Assembly: GCA_963842125.1 (NCBI GenBank)
Contig: CAWJFE010000001.1
Location: 1 to 64,000, forward strand
Reading direction: 5' to 3'
Length of the DNA: 64,000 nt
DNA from: CAWCWK01 sp963842125
GTDB taxonomy: Bacteria > Pseudomonadota > Alphaproteobacteria > Rhizobiales > CAWCWK01
Part shown: positions 50,135-59,985 of the stretch, piece by piece
Layout: each line of letters starts with the position of its first letter
How positions within the stretch are numbered: the first letter of the stretch is position 1
Notes under the pieces: generated by a model
Told to the model about the DNA's origin: nothing
The model's database searches: none
What the model saw: only the letters and a program-made list of their open reading frames with translations
Position numbers and translations under genes: made by a program

Positions 50135-50670
50135 TCCGTGCCGAGAGCGTCGCTTTTGGCTCCGCCGAGAACGCGACCGACACCGTCCAACTCAGCCATG
50201 ACGACCGCCGCCGACGACGCATCTCGCTGACGACGGATGGCGGGATGCCATTCCTCCTCGACCTCGCCAAGACGCCCACGCTTCGCGATGGCGATGGCCT
50301 CGTCCTTGAGGACGGGCGGATCGTGCGTGTCGTCGCGGCGCCGGAAGCGCTCTTGGAGATCGGCGCCCGGGACGCACGCCATCTCGTCCGCCTCGCCTGG
50401 CACCTGGGCAACCGTCACCTACCGACGCAGATCGTGGAGGGCGATGTGCCGGCTCTGCGCATCCGTGCCGACCATGTGATCGCCGATATGGCGGCCAAGC
50501 TCGGCGGCACGGTGCGCGAGATCGAGGCACCGTTCGACCCCGAGGGCGGCGCCTACGGGCATGGCGGAACGATGGGGCACAGCCATGTCGATGCGCATCG
50601 CCTCGGCGGACATGACCACGATCACGATGCCCGCCATGCACATACCAACCATGAGCACCACCACGGGTGA
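50131..50670 (+). CDS. ureE: Urease accessory protein UreE
   Basis: 179 residues, ATG 50131. UreE N-terminal and nickel-binding domains (DGDGLVLEDGRIVRV, LVRLAWHLGNRHLPTQIV with the conserved metal-binding His) and a His-rich tail (GGHDHDHDARHAHTNHEHHH). It stores and delivers nickel. The stop overlaps the ureF GTG start. Confidence 0.96.
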   Translation: MIRAESVAFGSAENATDTVQLSHDDRRRRRISLTTDGGMPFLLDLAKTPTLRDGDGLVLEDGRIVRVVAAPEALLEIGARDARHLVRLAWHLGNRHLPTQIVEGDVPALRIRADHVIADMAAKLGGTVREIEAPFDPEGGAYGHGGTMGHSHVDAHRLGGHDHDHDARHAHTNHEHHHG

Positions 50671-51359
50671 GCGCCAATCCTGACGCCGCCGCGCACCTCC
50701 ACTGCCTGCTGACCTGGTTCTCGCCCGCCTTCCCGGTCGGGGCCTATACCTACAGCCACGGTCTGGAATGGGCGGTCGAGACGCGCGCGATCGCGAGCGG
50801 CGCGGACCTGCGGGCGTGGATCGCCGACGTATTGCACCACGGCTCGGGCTGGAACGACGCCGTCCTCCTGGCCGCCGCCTACCGTGAGAGCGCGCCGCTC
50901 GACGAGGCGGGCCTCTTCGACGTCGCCGCCCTCGCCGCCGCGCTGAGCCCGACCCGCGAGCGGCATCTGGAGGCGACCGCGCAGGGCCGCGCCTTCGCCC
51001 GCGCGATCATCGACACGGCGCCTTGCGAGCCAGTCGCGGCACTGGCAGGAGCGAAGGTCGACCTCGCCCTGCCCGTCGTCATCGGCGCAGCCTCGGCCGG
51101 GCACGGACTGCCTTTGCCGGAGACGCTCAACGCGGCGTTGCACGCCTCTTGCGCCAACCTCGTCTCGGCTGGCGTGCGCCTCGTGCCGCTCGGCCAGACG
51201 GACGGGTTGCGCGCGCTCCAGTCGCTGGCGGAGGTCTGCGCTGGGCTCGCCGCGCGCGCCGCCGTCTCGACGCTCGACGATCTCTCTGGCTCCGCCTTCC
51301 TCGCCGACATCGCCTCATGCCATCATGAGACCCAGCACACCCGCCTCTTCCGAAGCTAG
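50667..51359 (+). CDS. ureF: Urease accessory protein UreF
   Basis: 230 residues, GTG 50667. UreF signatures: LTWFSPAFPVGAYTYSHGLEW and the late LVPLGQTDGLRALQSL. A GTPase-regulating partner of UreG and UreD in nickel insertion. Normal length. Confidence 0.96.
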   Translation: MSANPDAAAHLHCLLTWFSPAFPVGAYTYSHGLEWAVETRAIASGADLRAWIADVLHHGSGWNDAVLLAAAYRESAPLDEAGLFDVAALAAALSPTRERHLEATAQGRAFARAIIDTAPCEPVAALAGAKVDLALPVVIGAASAGHGLPLPETLNAALHASCANLVSAGVRLVPLGQTDGLRALQSLAEVCAGLAARAAVSTLDDLSGSAFLADIASCHHETQHTRLFRS

Positions 51360-51371
51360 AGCCCCCGCACC

Positions 51372-52034
51372 ATGACGCTTGCCGATACCGCCGCGACGAC
51401 GCCCCGCACCCCTTCTCCTCATGGCCCGCTGCGCATCGGCATTGGCGGGCCGGTGGGCTCGGGCAAGACCGCGCTGATGGAGAAGCTCTGCCGCGCCCTC
51501 CACCCGGCCATCGAGATCGCCGCCATCACCAACGACATCTATACGAAGGAAGACGCGCTCATCCTCACCCGGGCCGAGGCCCTGCCCGAAGAGCGCATCA
51601 TGGGCGTCGAGACCGGCGGCTGCCCGCACACCGCCATCCGCGAGGACGCGAGCATCAATCTCGCCGCGATCGCCGACATGCGCGACGCCTTCCCCGCGCT
51701 CGAGATCGTGCTGATCGAATCGGGCGGCGACAATCTTGCCGCCACCTTCTCGCCCGAACTCGCAGACCTCACGATCTACGTCATCGACGTCTCGGCCGGC
51801 GAGAAGATCCCGCGAAAGGGCGGCCCCGGCATCACCCGCTCCGACCTCCTCGTCATCAACAAGACCGACCTCGCGCCGCTGGTGGGGGCGTCGTTGGAGG
51901 TCATGGAGACCGACACGAAGCGGATGCGGGGGGCGAAGCCCTTCGTCTTCTCCAACATGAAGACGGGTGATGGGGTCGAGACCGTGCTGCGCTTCATTGC
52001 GGAGAAGGGTGGGGTCGATATCGCGGGGCGGTAG
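51372..52034 (+). CDS. ureG: Urease accessory GTPase UreG
   Basis: 220 residues, ATG 51372. P-loop GIGGPVGSGKTALMEKLC, TNDIYTKEDALIL, the nickel-binding ETGGCPHTAIRED (Cys-Pro-His), and NKTDLAPLVGA for guanine binding. Last gene of the urease operon. Confidence 0.98.
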   Translation: MTLADTAATTPRTPSPHGPLRIGIGGPVGSGKTALMEKLCRALHPAIEIAAITNDIYTKEDALILTRAEALPEERIMGVETGGCPHTAIREDASINLAAIADMRDAFPALEIVLIESGGDNLAATFSPELADLTIYVIDVSAGEKIPRKGGPGITRSDLLVINKTDLAPLVGASLEVMETDTKRMRGAKPFVFSNMKTGDGVETVLRFIAEKGGVDIAGR

Positions 52035-52149
52035 TTGGGCGGGGGGAGTATTGGACGATCTTGTGGCGTTGAGTCCCCCTCATCCAGCCCTTCGGGCACC
52101 ATAGCCACCCCTCTCGCCATCCCGCGCCTCTTCGCAGTAGGGTCTCACC

Positions 52150-53505
52150 ATGTCCGACACACCTCCCACAGCCTCCGGCCCCTTCCTTCCGCAGGAGATC
52201 ATCCGCGCCAAGCGCGAGGGCGACGAGGTCCCGCCCGGCGAGATCGCGCGCTTCATCGAAGGCCTCACCGACGGACGCGTGACCCACGCCCAGGCGGCCG
52301 CCTTCGCCATGGCCGTCTTCTTTCAGGGCATGACGCGGGCCGAGGCCGTCGCGCTGACGGACGCGATGATGCGCTCCGGCGACGTGCTGATCTGGGACCT
52401 CGACGGCCCCGTTCTCGACAAGCACTCGACGGGCGGTGTCGGCGACGTGGTCAGCCTCATGCTGGCGCCGATGGTAGCGGCGTGCGGTGCCTACGTGCCC
52501 ATGATCTCGGGTCGCGGTCTCGGCCATACCGGCGGCACGCTCGACAAGCTCGACAGCGTACCCGGCTATACGACCCAGCCCGACAACGCCCTCTTCCGCC
52601 GCACGGTCGAGGCGGCGGGCTGCGCGATTATCGGCCAGACCGCCGATCTCGCGCCGGCCGACAAGACGCTCTACGCGATCCGGGACGTGACGGCGACGGT
52701 GGAGAGCGTGCCGCTCATCACGGCGTCCATCCTGTCCAAGAAGCTCGCCGCCGGACTGGATGGGCTCGTGCTCGACGTGAAGGCGGGGTCGGGCGCCTTC
52801 ATGCCGACGCTCGAGAAGAGCCAGGAGCTGGCCGACAGCCTCGTCGCCGTCGCCAATGGCGCGGGGCTGAAGGCTTCGGCCCTCATCACCGACATGGACC
52901 AGCCGCTCGCGCGCTCGGCTGGCAATGCGGTCGAGGTGCGCGAGGCGATCGAGTACCTCACCGGCGCGCGGCGCGACCCGCGCCTCCACGCCGTCACCCT
53001 CGCGCTCGGTGCCGAGATGCTGGTGCTCGGTGGCCTCGCGCCCGATGCCGCGACCGGCGAGGCCCGGTTGCGGGCCGCGCTTGACAGCGGCGCGGCGGCC
53101 GAGCGGTTCCAACGCATGGCGTCCGAGCTCGGCGGCCCGTCCGACCTCGTCGAGAACCCCGGCGCCCACCTGCCCACCGCCGCCGTCACCCAGGACGTGG
53201 TGGTCGAGGGGCGTGGCACCGTCTCGGCCATCGACGCCCGGGCTCTCGGCCTCGCCGTCGTCGCTCTCGGCGGCGGGCGCACGCGCGCCGAGGATGCGAT
53301 CGACCATAGCGTCGGCCTCGATGCGCTGGCCCCGCTCGGCGCCGAGGCCGGGCCCGACGCCCCGATCGCCCGCGTGCACGCCCGCTCCGAGGACGACGCG
53401 ATCGTCGCCGCCGAGATGGTCCGTGCGGCCTATACGCTGGGGCAAGCGCCGCAGGTCGGTCCGGCCGTGATCGGGCGGATCGAAGCGCCGGTCGCCCACG
53501 CGTGA
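52150..53505 (+). CDS. deoA: Thymidine phosphorylase
   Basis: 451 residues, ATG 52150. Family signatures: FLPQEIIRAKREGDEVPPGEI, phosphate-binding DKHSTGGVGDVVSLMLAP, MISGRGLGHTGGTLDKLDS, LDVKAGSGAFMPT. It cleaves thymidine with phosphate to thymine and deoxyribose-1-phosphate. Overlaps deoB, the next step in deoxyribose use. Confidence 0.97.
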   Translation: MSDTPPTASGPFLPQEIIRAKREGDEVPPGEIARFIEGLTDGRVTHAQAAAFAMAVFFQGMTRAEAVALTDAMMRSGDVLIWDLDGPVLDKHSTGGVGDVVSLMLAPMVAACGAYVPMISGRGLGHTGGTLDKLDSVPGYTTQPDNALFRRTVEAAGCAIIGQTADLAPADKTLYAIRDVTATVESVPLITASILSKKLAAGLDGLVLDVKAGSGAFMPTLEKSQELADSLVAVANGAGLKASALITDMDQPLARSAGNAVEVREAIEYLTGARRDPRLHAVTLALGAEMLVLGGLAPDAATGEARLRAALDSGAAAERFQRMASELGGPSDLVENPGAHLPTAAVTQDVVVEGRGTVSAIDARALGLAVVALGGGRTRAEDAIDHSVGLDALAPLGAEAGPDAPIARVHARSEDDAIVAAEMVRAAYTLGQAPQVGPAVIGRIEAPVAHA

Positions 53506-54749
53506 CCCGGGCCGTCGTCATCGTCCTCGACAGCCTCGGCGTCGGCCATGCGCCTGACGCGAGCGATTACGGCGAGGGCCGACACGGCGACGAAGGCGCG
53601 AACACGCTCGGCCATATCGTCGAGGCCTGCGCGGACGGGCGGGGCGACCGGGAGGGCCTGCGGGCGGGCCTGCTCACGACGCCTCATCTCGACCGGCTTG
53701 GCCTGCGCCACGCGCTCGCGATGTCCGGCGGGGAGGCGCTGCCCGATAGCGAAGCGGAGGCCGCATGGGGCGTAATGCGCGAAGTCTCGCGCGGCAAGGA
53801 TACGCCATCCGGCCATTGGGAGATCGCCGGCCAGCCGGTGCCCTTCGACTGGCACTATTTCCCGAAAGCCGAGCCCTGCTTTCCGTCCGCGCTGACGGAC
53901 GCGCTGGTGAAGACTGCCGACCTGCCGGGCATTCTCGGCAACCGGCATGCGTCCGGCACCGCGATCATCGCGGAACTGGGCGGGGAGAGCGTCCGCACCG
54001 GGCAGCCGATCTGCTACACATCGGCCGACAGCGTCTTCCAGATCGCGGCCCATGAGGAGGCGTTCGGCCTCGATCGCCTCTCTGCGGTCTGCGAGGCGGC
54101 CTTCGCGTTGACGGCGCCGATGCGGGTCGGGCGCGTCATCGCGCGGCCCTTCACCGGCACGCCCGGCGCCTACATCCGCACCGCCAATCGGCACGACTAC
54201 GCGATCGCCCCGCCGGAGCCGACGATCTTCGACCGCGCCGTCGAGGCGGGCCGTGAGACCTGGGCGGTCGGCAAGATCGCCGACATCTTCGCCAACCGCG
54301 CCATCACGCGAAGCCTCAAGGCCGGGCCGAACGAGGCCGTCCACGCCGCGACGCTACAAGCGCTGCGCGCGGCGCCCGATGGCGCGCTCGTCTTCGCCAA
54401 CTATGTCGACTTCGACTCCGCCTTCGGCCATCGGCGCGACGTGCCGGGCTATGCCGCCGCCATCGAGCGCTTCGACGCCTGGGTGCCCGAACTCGAAGCC
54501 GCGATGCGGCCCGGCGATCTTCTCGTCCTCACGGCAGACCATGGCAACGATCCCACATGGCCGGGCACCGATCACACCCGCGAACAGGTGCCGGTGCTGG
54601 CGCTCGGCGGCGGATCGGCTAGGATCGAGGTGCGGGAGACGTTTGCCGATCTGGCCGCCACGGTGCTGCACCATCTCGGCCTGCCCGGCACCGGCCACGG
54701 CACCCGCTTCGAGACGACCGTCCAAGGGGCGCAAGGAGACACGACATGA
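53502..54749 (+). CDS. deoB: Phosphopentomutase
   Basis: 415 residues, GTG 53502 overlapping deoA. Alkaline-phosphatase-fold metalloenzyme: VIVLDSLGVGHAPDA, phosphoacceptor region GKDTPSGHWEIAG, and C-terminal LVLTADHGNDPTWPGTDHTRE metal ligands. It converts deoxyribose-1-phosphate to deoxyribose-5-phosphate. The stop overlaps the start of the dioxygenase-like gene. Confidence 0.97.
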   Translation: MTRAVVIVLDSLGVGHAPDASDYGEGRHGDEGANTLGHIVEACADGRGDREGLRAGLLTTPHLDRLGLRHALAMSGGEALPDSEAEAAWGVMREVSRGKDTPSGHWEIAGQPVPFDWHYFPKAEPCFPSALTDALVKTADLPGILGNRHASGTAIIAELGGESVRTGQPICYTSADSVFQIAAHEEAFGLDRLSAVCEAAFALTAPMRVGRVIARPFTGTPGAYIRTANRHDYAIAPPEPTIFDRAVEAGRETWAVGKIADIFANRAITRSLKAGPNEAVHAATLQALRAAPDGALVFANYVDFDSAFGHRRDVPGYAAAIERFDAWVPELEAAMRPGDLLVLTADHGNDPTWPGTDHTREQVPVLALGGGSARIEVRETFADLAATVLHHLGLPGTGHGTRFETTVQGAQGDTT

Positions 54750-55636
54750 CGACCGCCGCCGATGCCCTCCCCCGCTTTACCGCACCCGACGGCACCATCA
54801 CGCCCGACATGCAGGCGGCCTATGCGCGCGACGGCGTCCTCATCGTCGAGGATTTCGTATCGGCGGAGACCCGCGGCGCCCTGCGCGAGCGGATGGACCT
54901 TCTCATCGAGGATTTCGACCCTGAGACCGTCTCGACCATCTTCTCCACCCAGAGCGGCGCGCATGTCGCGGACGACTATTTCAAGGAGTCTGGCGACAAG
55001 GTCCGCTTCTTCCTCGAGGCCGGCGCCTTCGACGAGACGGGCCAACTCGCGAAGCCGAAACGGCTCGCGCTCCACAAGGTCGGCCACGCGCTCCACGATC
55101 TCGACCCCGTCTTTCGCGATTTCTCGCACGCTGCGAAGCTCGGACGGGTGGCCGACGGCGTGGGTCTGCGCGATCCGAAGCTGATGCAGTCGATGTATCT
55201 CTTCAAGCAGGCCCATATCGGCGGCGAGACGGGCAACCATCAGGACGGCACCTTCCTCGTCACCGAGCCGGCGAGCGTGACCGGCTTCTGGTTCGCGCTC
55301 GAGGATGCGACGACGGAGAATGGCTGCCTGTGGGCCGTGCCCGGCGCGCACGAGGGCCCGCTTCGCGAGCGCTTCCGCTATGAGGGCGACGCGCTCGTCA
55401 TGGACCGGCTTTCCGACGCCCCCTTCGAGGGCGAGGCCGTGCCGCTGGAGGCGAAGGCCGGCACGCTGGTCGTCCTTCACGCCCTCCTGCCGCACCATTC
55501 CGGACCCAACACGTCGACGAAGTCCCGCCACGCCTACGCGGTCCATGCCGTCGACGGCGCGGCCACCTGGCGAGAGGACAACTGGATCAGGCGGGCGGCC
55601 GACAATCCGGCCTGGGGCTTCGAGAACGCGGCCTGA
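54746..55636 (+). CDS. Phytanoyl-CoA dioxygenase family protein
   Basis: 296 residues, ATG 54746. PhyH-type iron/2-oxoglutarate oxygenase: YARDGVLIVEDFVSAETRGAL at the start, the metal motif H-x-D in GNHQDGTFL, and the distal His/Arg region LPHHSGPNTSTKSRHAYAVH. Likely a soluble hydroxylase of unknown substrate. Translationally coupled to deoAB, although the link to deoxyribose use is unclear. Confidence 0.85.
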   Translation: MTTAADALPRFTAPDGTITPDMQAAYARDGVLIVEDFVSAETRGALRERMDLLIEDFDPETVSTIFSTQSGAHVADDYFKESGDKVRFFLEAGAFDETGQLAKPKRLALHKVGHALHDLDPVFRDFSHAAKLGRVADGVGLRDPKLMQSMYLFKQAHIGGETGNHQDGTFLVTEPASVTGFWFALEDATTENGCLWAVPGAHEGPLRERFRYEGDALVMDRLSDAPFEGEAVPLEAKAGTLVVLHALLPHHSGPNTSTKSRHAYAVHAVDGAATWREDNWIRRAADNPAWGFENAA

Positions 55637-55760
55637 ACGTCGCAACCCACCACCATCTCTTCGCCATCCTCCCGGGCTTTACCGTTGGTTAAGGCTGGCG
55701 ATGGACCTTTCTACCTATGCTTGGTGCGTGGGTGGAGGGTCGAATGCCGGCTTTTGCCTC

Positions 55761-57017
55761 ATGCGTATGTCGAGGATGTCGCGGATGTTCCATCGCCTGC
55801 CTTCGCCCTATCTCCTGATGAAGGCGATGCTGATCGCCACCGCTCTCCTGATCGGGTCGGCCGCGGCGGCATTGGCCGATCCGGGCTTCGACCGCTGGGT
55901 ACAGGAGTTCCGCCCCACGGCCCTGCGTTCCGGCGTCTCGGCCGCGACCTACGATCGCGCGATGGGCGGGCTTCAGCCCGACACGTCCGTGCTGCGCAAC
56001 GCTTCCAGCCAGGCCGAGTTCGTCAAGCCGATCTGGTCCTATCTCGACAGCGCCGTCTCGGCCGGCAATATCAGCCAGGGCCGCGCCAAGAAGGCCGAAT
56101 GGGGCCGCACGCTCGACGCGATCGAGCGGAAATACGGCGTCGATCAGCATATCGTCCTCGCCATCTGGGGCATGGAATCGAGCTACGGCGCGGTGCTGCG
56201 CAACAACAAGATCGTCAAGCCCGTCATCCGCTCGCTCGCCACGCTCGCCTATGCCGACCGGGCCCGGGCCGACTATGGTCGCACGCAGCTCATCGCCGCG
56301 CTCAAGATCCTGCAACGGGGCGACACCTCCAAGGACCGGATGACGGGCTCCTGGGCCGGCGCGATGGGCCACACGCAGTTCATCCCGACGACCTATCAGG
56401 ACCACGCCGTCGACTTCACAGGCGACGGGCGCCGCGACATCTGGGACACGATCCCCGATGCGCTGGCCTCGACGGCGAACTATCTGAGGGCGTCCGGCTG
56501 GGAGAAAGGCAAGACCTGGGGCTACGAGGTCTCGCTGCCCCGCGGTTTCGACTACCGGCTCGCCGACGAGGAGACCGAACGCCGGCTCGGCCAGTGGGCG
56601 AAGCTGGGCGTCGCCCGGCCGTCAGGCCGCGACTTCCCCCGCGCCCGCGACAAGGCGACGCTCATCCTGCCGGCCGGCGCCAATGGCCCCGCTTTCCTGA
56701 TGCTGAAGAATTTCGACGTCATCAAGCGATACAACAACGCGACGTCCTACGCGCTCGGCGTCGGACATCTGGCCGATCGCATTATGGGCGGCGGCGGTTT
56801 CTCAGCCTCGTGGCCCCGCAACGACAAGCCCCTCAGCCGCACCCAGAAGACCGAACTCCAGACGCTGCTCAACCGGCGTGGTTTCGACACCAAGGGCATT
56901 GATGGTAAGGTGGGGCCGGCGACCCGCGCCGCGATCCGCGACTTCCAATCGAGGGCCGGGCTCGTGGCCGATGGATACGCGACGCAAGGCCTGTTGCAGC
57001 GCCTGCGGGGCGGCTGA
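55761..57017 (+). CDS. Lytic murein transglycosylase (MltB type) with peptidoglycan-binding domain
   Basis: 418 residues if started at ATG 55761; ATG 55701 has an AAGG nine bases upstream and would give a 55-residue leader, and ATG 55818 is also possible. Signal peptide (MKAMLIATALLIGSAAAALAD), then the MltB-type SLT_2 domain with the catalytic Glu in LAIWGMESSYGAVLRNN and the GSWAGAMGHTQFIPTTY block. The C-terminal 65 residues are a PG_binding_1 domain (LQTLLNRRGFDTKGIDGKVG). It cleaves glycan strands in the periplasm. Confidence 0.92.
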   Translation: MRMSRMSRMFHRLPSPYLLMKAMLIATALLIGSAAAALADPGFDRWVQEFRPTALRSGVSAATYDRAMGGLQPDTSVLRNASSQAEFVKPIWSYLDSAVSAGNISQGRAKKAEWGRTLDAIERKYGVDQHIVLAIWGMESSYGAVLRNNKIVKPVIRSLATLAYADRARADYGRTQLIAALKILQRGDTSKDRMTGSWAGAMGHTQFIPTTYQDHAVDFTGDGRRDIWDTIPDALASTANYLRASGWEKGKTWGYEVSLPRGFDYRLADEETERRLGQWAKLGVARPSGRDFPRARDKATLILPAGANGPAFLMLKNFDVIKRYNNATSYALGVGHLADRIMGGGGFSASWPRNDKPLSRTQKTELQTLLNRRGFDTKGIDGKVGPATRAAIRDFQSRAGLVADGYATQGLLQRLRGG

Positions 57018-57052
57018 TCGGCACGCACGCCCTGCGCTTCTAGGAGACGACG

Positions 57053-58384
57053 ATGAGATCTGAGGCCTTCGTCCGTCTGATCGCCCGATGGGCCGTCGTC
57101 GCGGTCCTCGTCGTCTCGGGCCCGGTGCGCGCACAGGACACGCCGGCAGCCACACCGGCAGACGCGCGGGCGGCCGTGACGCCTCCCCTCGAGGCCGTGC
57201 CTACGATCGCCGATATCATCGAGGCCGGCGGAGCTATCGAAGCGAACGAGACCGTCGACACGGACGGTGCCGGCGCCGGCGTGAATGCACAGGCGCGCGG
57301 CCCGGCCCCAACACCGGTGCCGAGCGGACCGAAGCGCGTCGTAGTCGTCGGCGACAATCTCGCCTTCGGTGTCGCGCGCGATGTCGAGGAGGCGCTTGGC
57401 GACATTCCGGAACTGACGGTCGAGCGCCTCGCCGTCGGGTCGTCCGGGCTCGTGCGCGACGACTTCCACGACTGGCCGGCCGAGCTGACCGAGATTTTGA
57501 AGACGCCCACCACTGCCGTCGTCCTCCTCATCGGCGCCAATGACCGCCAGCAACTGCGCGACGAGAAGGGGCGCCACGACCCCAATTCGGAGGACTGGCT
57601 GCGGCTCTACGAGACGCGCGTCGAGGCGCTGGCGGCGATTCCGAAGGCGGCCGGCGTGCCGCTCGTCTGGGTCGAGATGCCGATCATGAGTTCGGGCTCC
57701 CTCACCTCGACGCTCAAGCTGACCAACGCCCTCTTTCGTGCCGAAACCGAGGCGGTCGGCGGCGTCTTCGTCGAGACTTGGGACCAGTTCGCCGACGAGA
57801 CCGGTCGCTACAGTCGATCCGGACCGGACCTGACGGGCACGCCGAAGCGGCTGCGCACCGGCGACGGCATCCACTTCACCAAGGCGGGCTACGACGTCCT
57901 CGCCCACCTCATCGCCAAGCCGCTGCTGCAACTGCCGGCGCTGGCGGGCGATCCGGAGGCGGACCAGGCCGAGGTGGAAGCCATGATGCTCGGCAGCGTC
58001 GATATGCCGCCCGCCGTGGTGGAGCCGGCCGCGCTCGCGCCCGATACCGTCAGTCTCGGCGAAACACCCGAATCGGCCGGGCGGGAGACGCCGCCCGAGG
58101 TCGCGGCGATACCAGGCGACGCTCTCGACGGATCGCCCGAAGCGCAGCCTGAGATTGCACCGACGACCCTGCCGGTCGGGTCTGGCGAGGCTCGTAGCCC
58201 CGCCGCGGCCTCGCCACCGACGGTACGGGAGGTAAGGGTCGGACGGCCCTTCCTTCTCACCCAACCCGGCGCGGCGGAATCGGAGCTCATCGCCGCCCCA
58301 CCCCGCCCCGATACGGTACAGCGCCTCACCAACGGGACCGCGCCGCAATCCCGCGCGGACAATGCGGGTCTACCCACCTACTGA
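57053..58384 (+). CDS. SGNH/GDSL-like periplasmic protein (DUF459) with Ser replaced by Asn
   Basis: 443 residues, ATG 57053. Signal peptide (AVVAVLVVSGPVRAQ), Pro/Ala-rich linker, then an SGNH-fold domain (about 95-300). Block I reads VVVVGDNLAFGVA, so the nucleophile Ser of GDS is Asn102. Blocks III and V are present (LLIGANDRQQL; TGDGIHFTKAGYDVLA). A disordered 130-residue C-terminal tail follows. Neighbour of the lytic transglycosylase (35 bases apart), suggesting a peptidoglycan or envelope role such as O-acetyl recognition; it may not be catalytic. Confidence 0.82.
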   Translation: MRSEAFVRLIARWAVVAVLVVSGPVRAQDTPAATPADARAAVTPPLEAVPTIADIIEAGGAIEANETVDTDGAGAGVNAQARGPAPTPVPSGPKRVVVVGDNLAFGVARDVEEALGDIPELTVERLAVGSSGLVRDDFHDWPAELTEILKTPTTAVVLLIGANDRQQLRDEKGRHDPNSEDWLRLYETRVEALAAIPKAAGVPLVWVEMPIMSSGSLTSTLKLTNALFRAETEAVGGVFVETWDQFADETGRYSRSGPDLTGTPKRLRTGDGIHFTKAGYDVLAHLIAKPLLQLPALAGDPEADQAEVEAMMLGSVDMPPAVVEPAALAPDTVSLGETPESAGRETPPEVAAIPGDALDGSPEAQPEIAPTTLPVGSGEARSPAAASPPTVREVRVGRPFLLTQPGAAESELIAAPPRPDTVQRLTNGTAPQSRADNAGLPTY

Positions 58385-58614
58385 CCGATCAAGCGCCGTC
58401 CGCGATGGTTCGACAGCAACGGACGGTGGGCGCGCAGTGAGGTTTCGCGTCCGATAGCGACAGGTCCGGCAGGACAGTCGGGCATTGCCCGCAATCGCGC
58501 TTCGTAGAGCGACCGTGCAGACGTGTTCGTCCCAAGTCCATCGACGGGCGGCGGCACGCTATCGTACCCGTCAACACCAGTGGAGACGAGGGTCCCGGCG
58601 TCGGCGTCCTCAGG

Positions 58615-58642
58615 TTGACATAGGCGGGCAGGCCCTTAACCT
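58615..58642 (+). promoter_or_regulatory. Candidate promoter of the betaine-type ABC operon
   Basis: TTGACA at 58615-58620, a 16-base spacer and TAACCT at 58637-58642. The -35 is perfect and the -10 weak, a pattern common in alphaproteobacterial promoters. The next gene on this strand is the substrate-binding protein at 58964. Confidence 0.45.
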
Positions 58643-58749
58643 ACGACAGACCACCGATCGTGGACCGAACATTCGGATCGTCCTGGGTCCGGCGCGTGCT
58701 TCACGTGTCATGGCCTGGAGACGCTGACGACGTGTCGGGTTCCGCCCCG

Positions 58750-58765
58750 CCGCCCTCGCGGGCGG
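58750..58765 (+). repeat. Leader stem-loop
   Basis: CCGCCC-TCGC-GGGCGG, a six-pair stem with a four-base loop in the leader of the ABC operon, extendable by G-U pairing. Could pause transcription or shape the leader RNA; no T-run follows. Confidence 0.4.
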
Positions 58766-58963
58766 TTCGGCTTCGGCGCCTTCTGGCGTCGGCCGACGGT
58801 GAGACGCGCGGCTACGCGCGGCCTCGTCCATCCCCTTGGCCCGCTCGCGCGGGTCGATCGACAAATGACATATCGGAAGCTCGACGCGAGGCGCGGCCTT
58901 TACCGGCCGGGCCGTCGGCATGGCTTCGAAGCGAAACGACCGCACCAGTCTGGAGAAGACCTT

Positions 58964-59977
58964 ATGACGATGAAGACCACGATGACCGCACTCGGCGCAC
59001 TGATGCTCGCCGCCCCGCTGATGACGGCGCCCGTTGCCGCGCAGGATACCGCTTGCGGCGACGTGACGATTGCCGAGATGAACTGGGCCTCCGCCGGTGT
59101 TCTCGCACAGCTCGACAAGATCATTCTCGAAGCGGGCTATGGCTGCGACGTAGAGCTCGTCACGGGCGACACCATCCCGACCTTCGCCTCGATGGCCGAG
59201 AAGGGCGAGCCCTCGGTCGCGCCCGAGCTTTGGATCAACGCCGTTCGCGACCAGCTCGATGAGGAAGTCGAAGAGGGCAACCTCGTGATCGCCGCCGAAT
59301 CGCTTGCCGATGGCGGCCTGGAGTCCTGGTGGATCCCGAAGTTCATCGCCGACGCGCACCCCGAGATCAAGACGGTGTCGGACGCGCTCGCCCGTCCCGA
59401 CCTCTTCCCCGCGCCCGAGGATCCGTCCGTCGGCGGCGTTCACAACTGCCCGTCGGGCTGGGCCTGCCAGCTCATCACGGCCAACCTCTTCACCGCCCAC
59501 GGCGCCGAAGCCAAGGGCTTCGAGCTGATCGATACGGGCTCCGCCGCCGGTCTCGACGGCTCGATCGCCAACGCCTTCTCGCAGCAGAAGGGCTGGCTCG
59601 GCTACTATTGGGCGCCGACTTCGGTGCTCGGCAAGTACGAGATGGTCGCCCTCGACATGGAAGCCGAGCACGACAAGGTCGAGTGGGACAACTGCACCGT
59701 GAAGGCCGATTGCGAGAACCCGCAGATCAACGATTTCTCGATCGCCAAGGTGTTCACCGTTACGACGGACGATTTCGCCGAGTCCAACGAAGTCGCGATG
59801 AGCTACTTCCAGACTCGCAAATGGGACAACCCGACCGTCAACGCGCTCCTCGCCTGGCAGGCCGACGAAAAGGCCTCCAACGAGGACACCGCGTTCTACT
59901 TCCTCGAGACGAACGAAGAGTTGTGGACCCAGTGGGTCACGCCGGACGTGGCCGACAAGGTCCGCGCCGCACTCTAG
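58964..59977 (+). CDS. Glycine betaine/proline-type ABC substrate-binding protein (OpuAC/ProX)
   Basis: 337 residues from ATG 58964, placed by GGAG eight bases upstream; ATG 58970 is possible. Signal peptide (TALGALMLAAPLMTAPVAAQ). OpuAC-type fold: EMNWASAGVLAQLDKIILE, ELVTGDTIPTFASMAEKGEP, ending in the helical ALLAWQADEKASNEDTAFYF. It captures quaternary amines or similar osmolytes in the periplasm. A strong hairpin follows the gene, which likely raises its level over the permease and ATPase. Confidence 0.92.
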   Translation: MTMKTTMTALGALMLAAPLMTAPVAAQDTACGDVTIAEMNWASAGVLAQLDKIILEAGYGCDVELVTGDTIPTFASMAEKGEPSVAPELWINAVRDQLDEEVEEGNLVIAAESLADGGLESWWIPKFIADAHPEIKTVSDALARPDLFPAPEDPSVGGVHNCPSGWACQLITANLFTAHGAEAKGFELIDTGSAAGLDGSIANAFSQQKGWLGYYWAPTSVLGKYEMVALDMEAEHDKVEWDNCTVKADCENPQINDFSIAKVFTVTTDDFAESNEVAMSYFQTRKWDNPTVNALLAWQADEKASNEDTAFYFLETNEELWTQWVTPDVADKVRAAL

Positions 59978-59985
59978 TCTCCTGA

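Larger units (their letters stand above)
58385..58963. other. 579-base non-coding region upstream of betaine-type ABC operon
   Basis: No convincing gene on either strand. It holds a consensus -35 hexamer (TTGACA, 58615), about 320 bases of leader before the binding-protein start, and several short GC-rich stem-loops, the clearest at 58750-58765. The long leader may be regulatory, but I see no conserved riboswitch core I can name. Confidence 0.5.
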
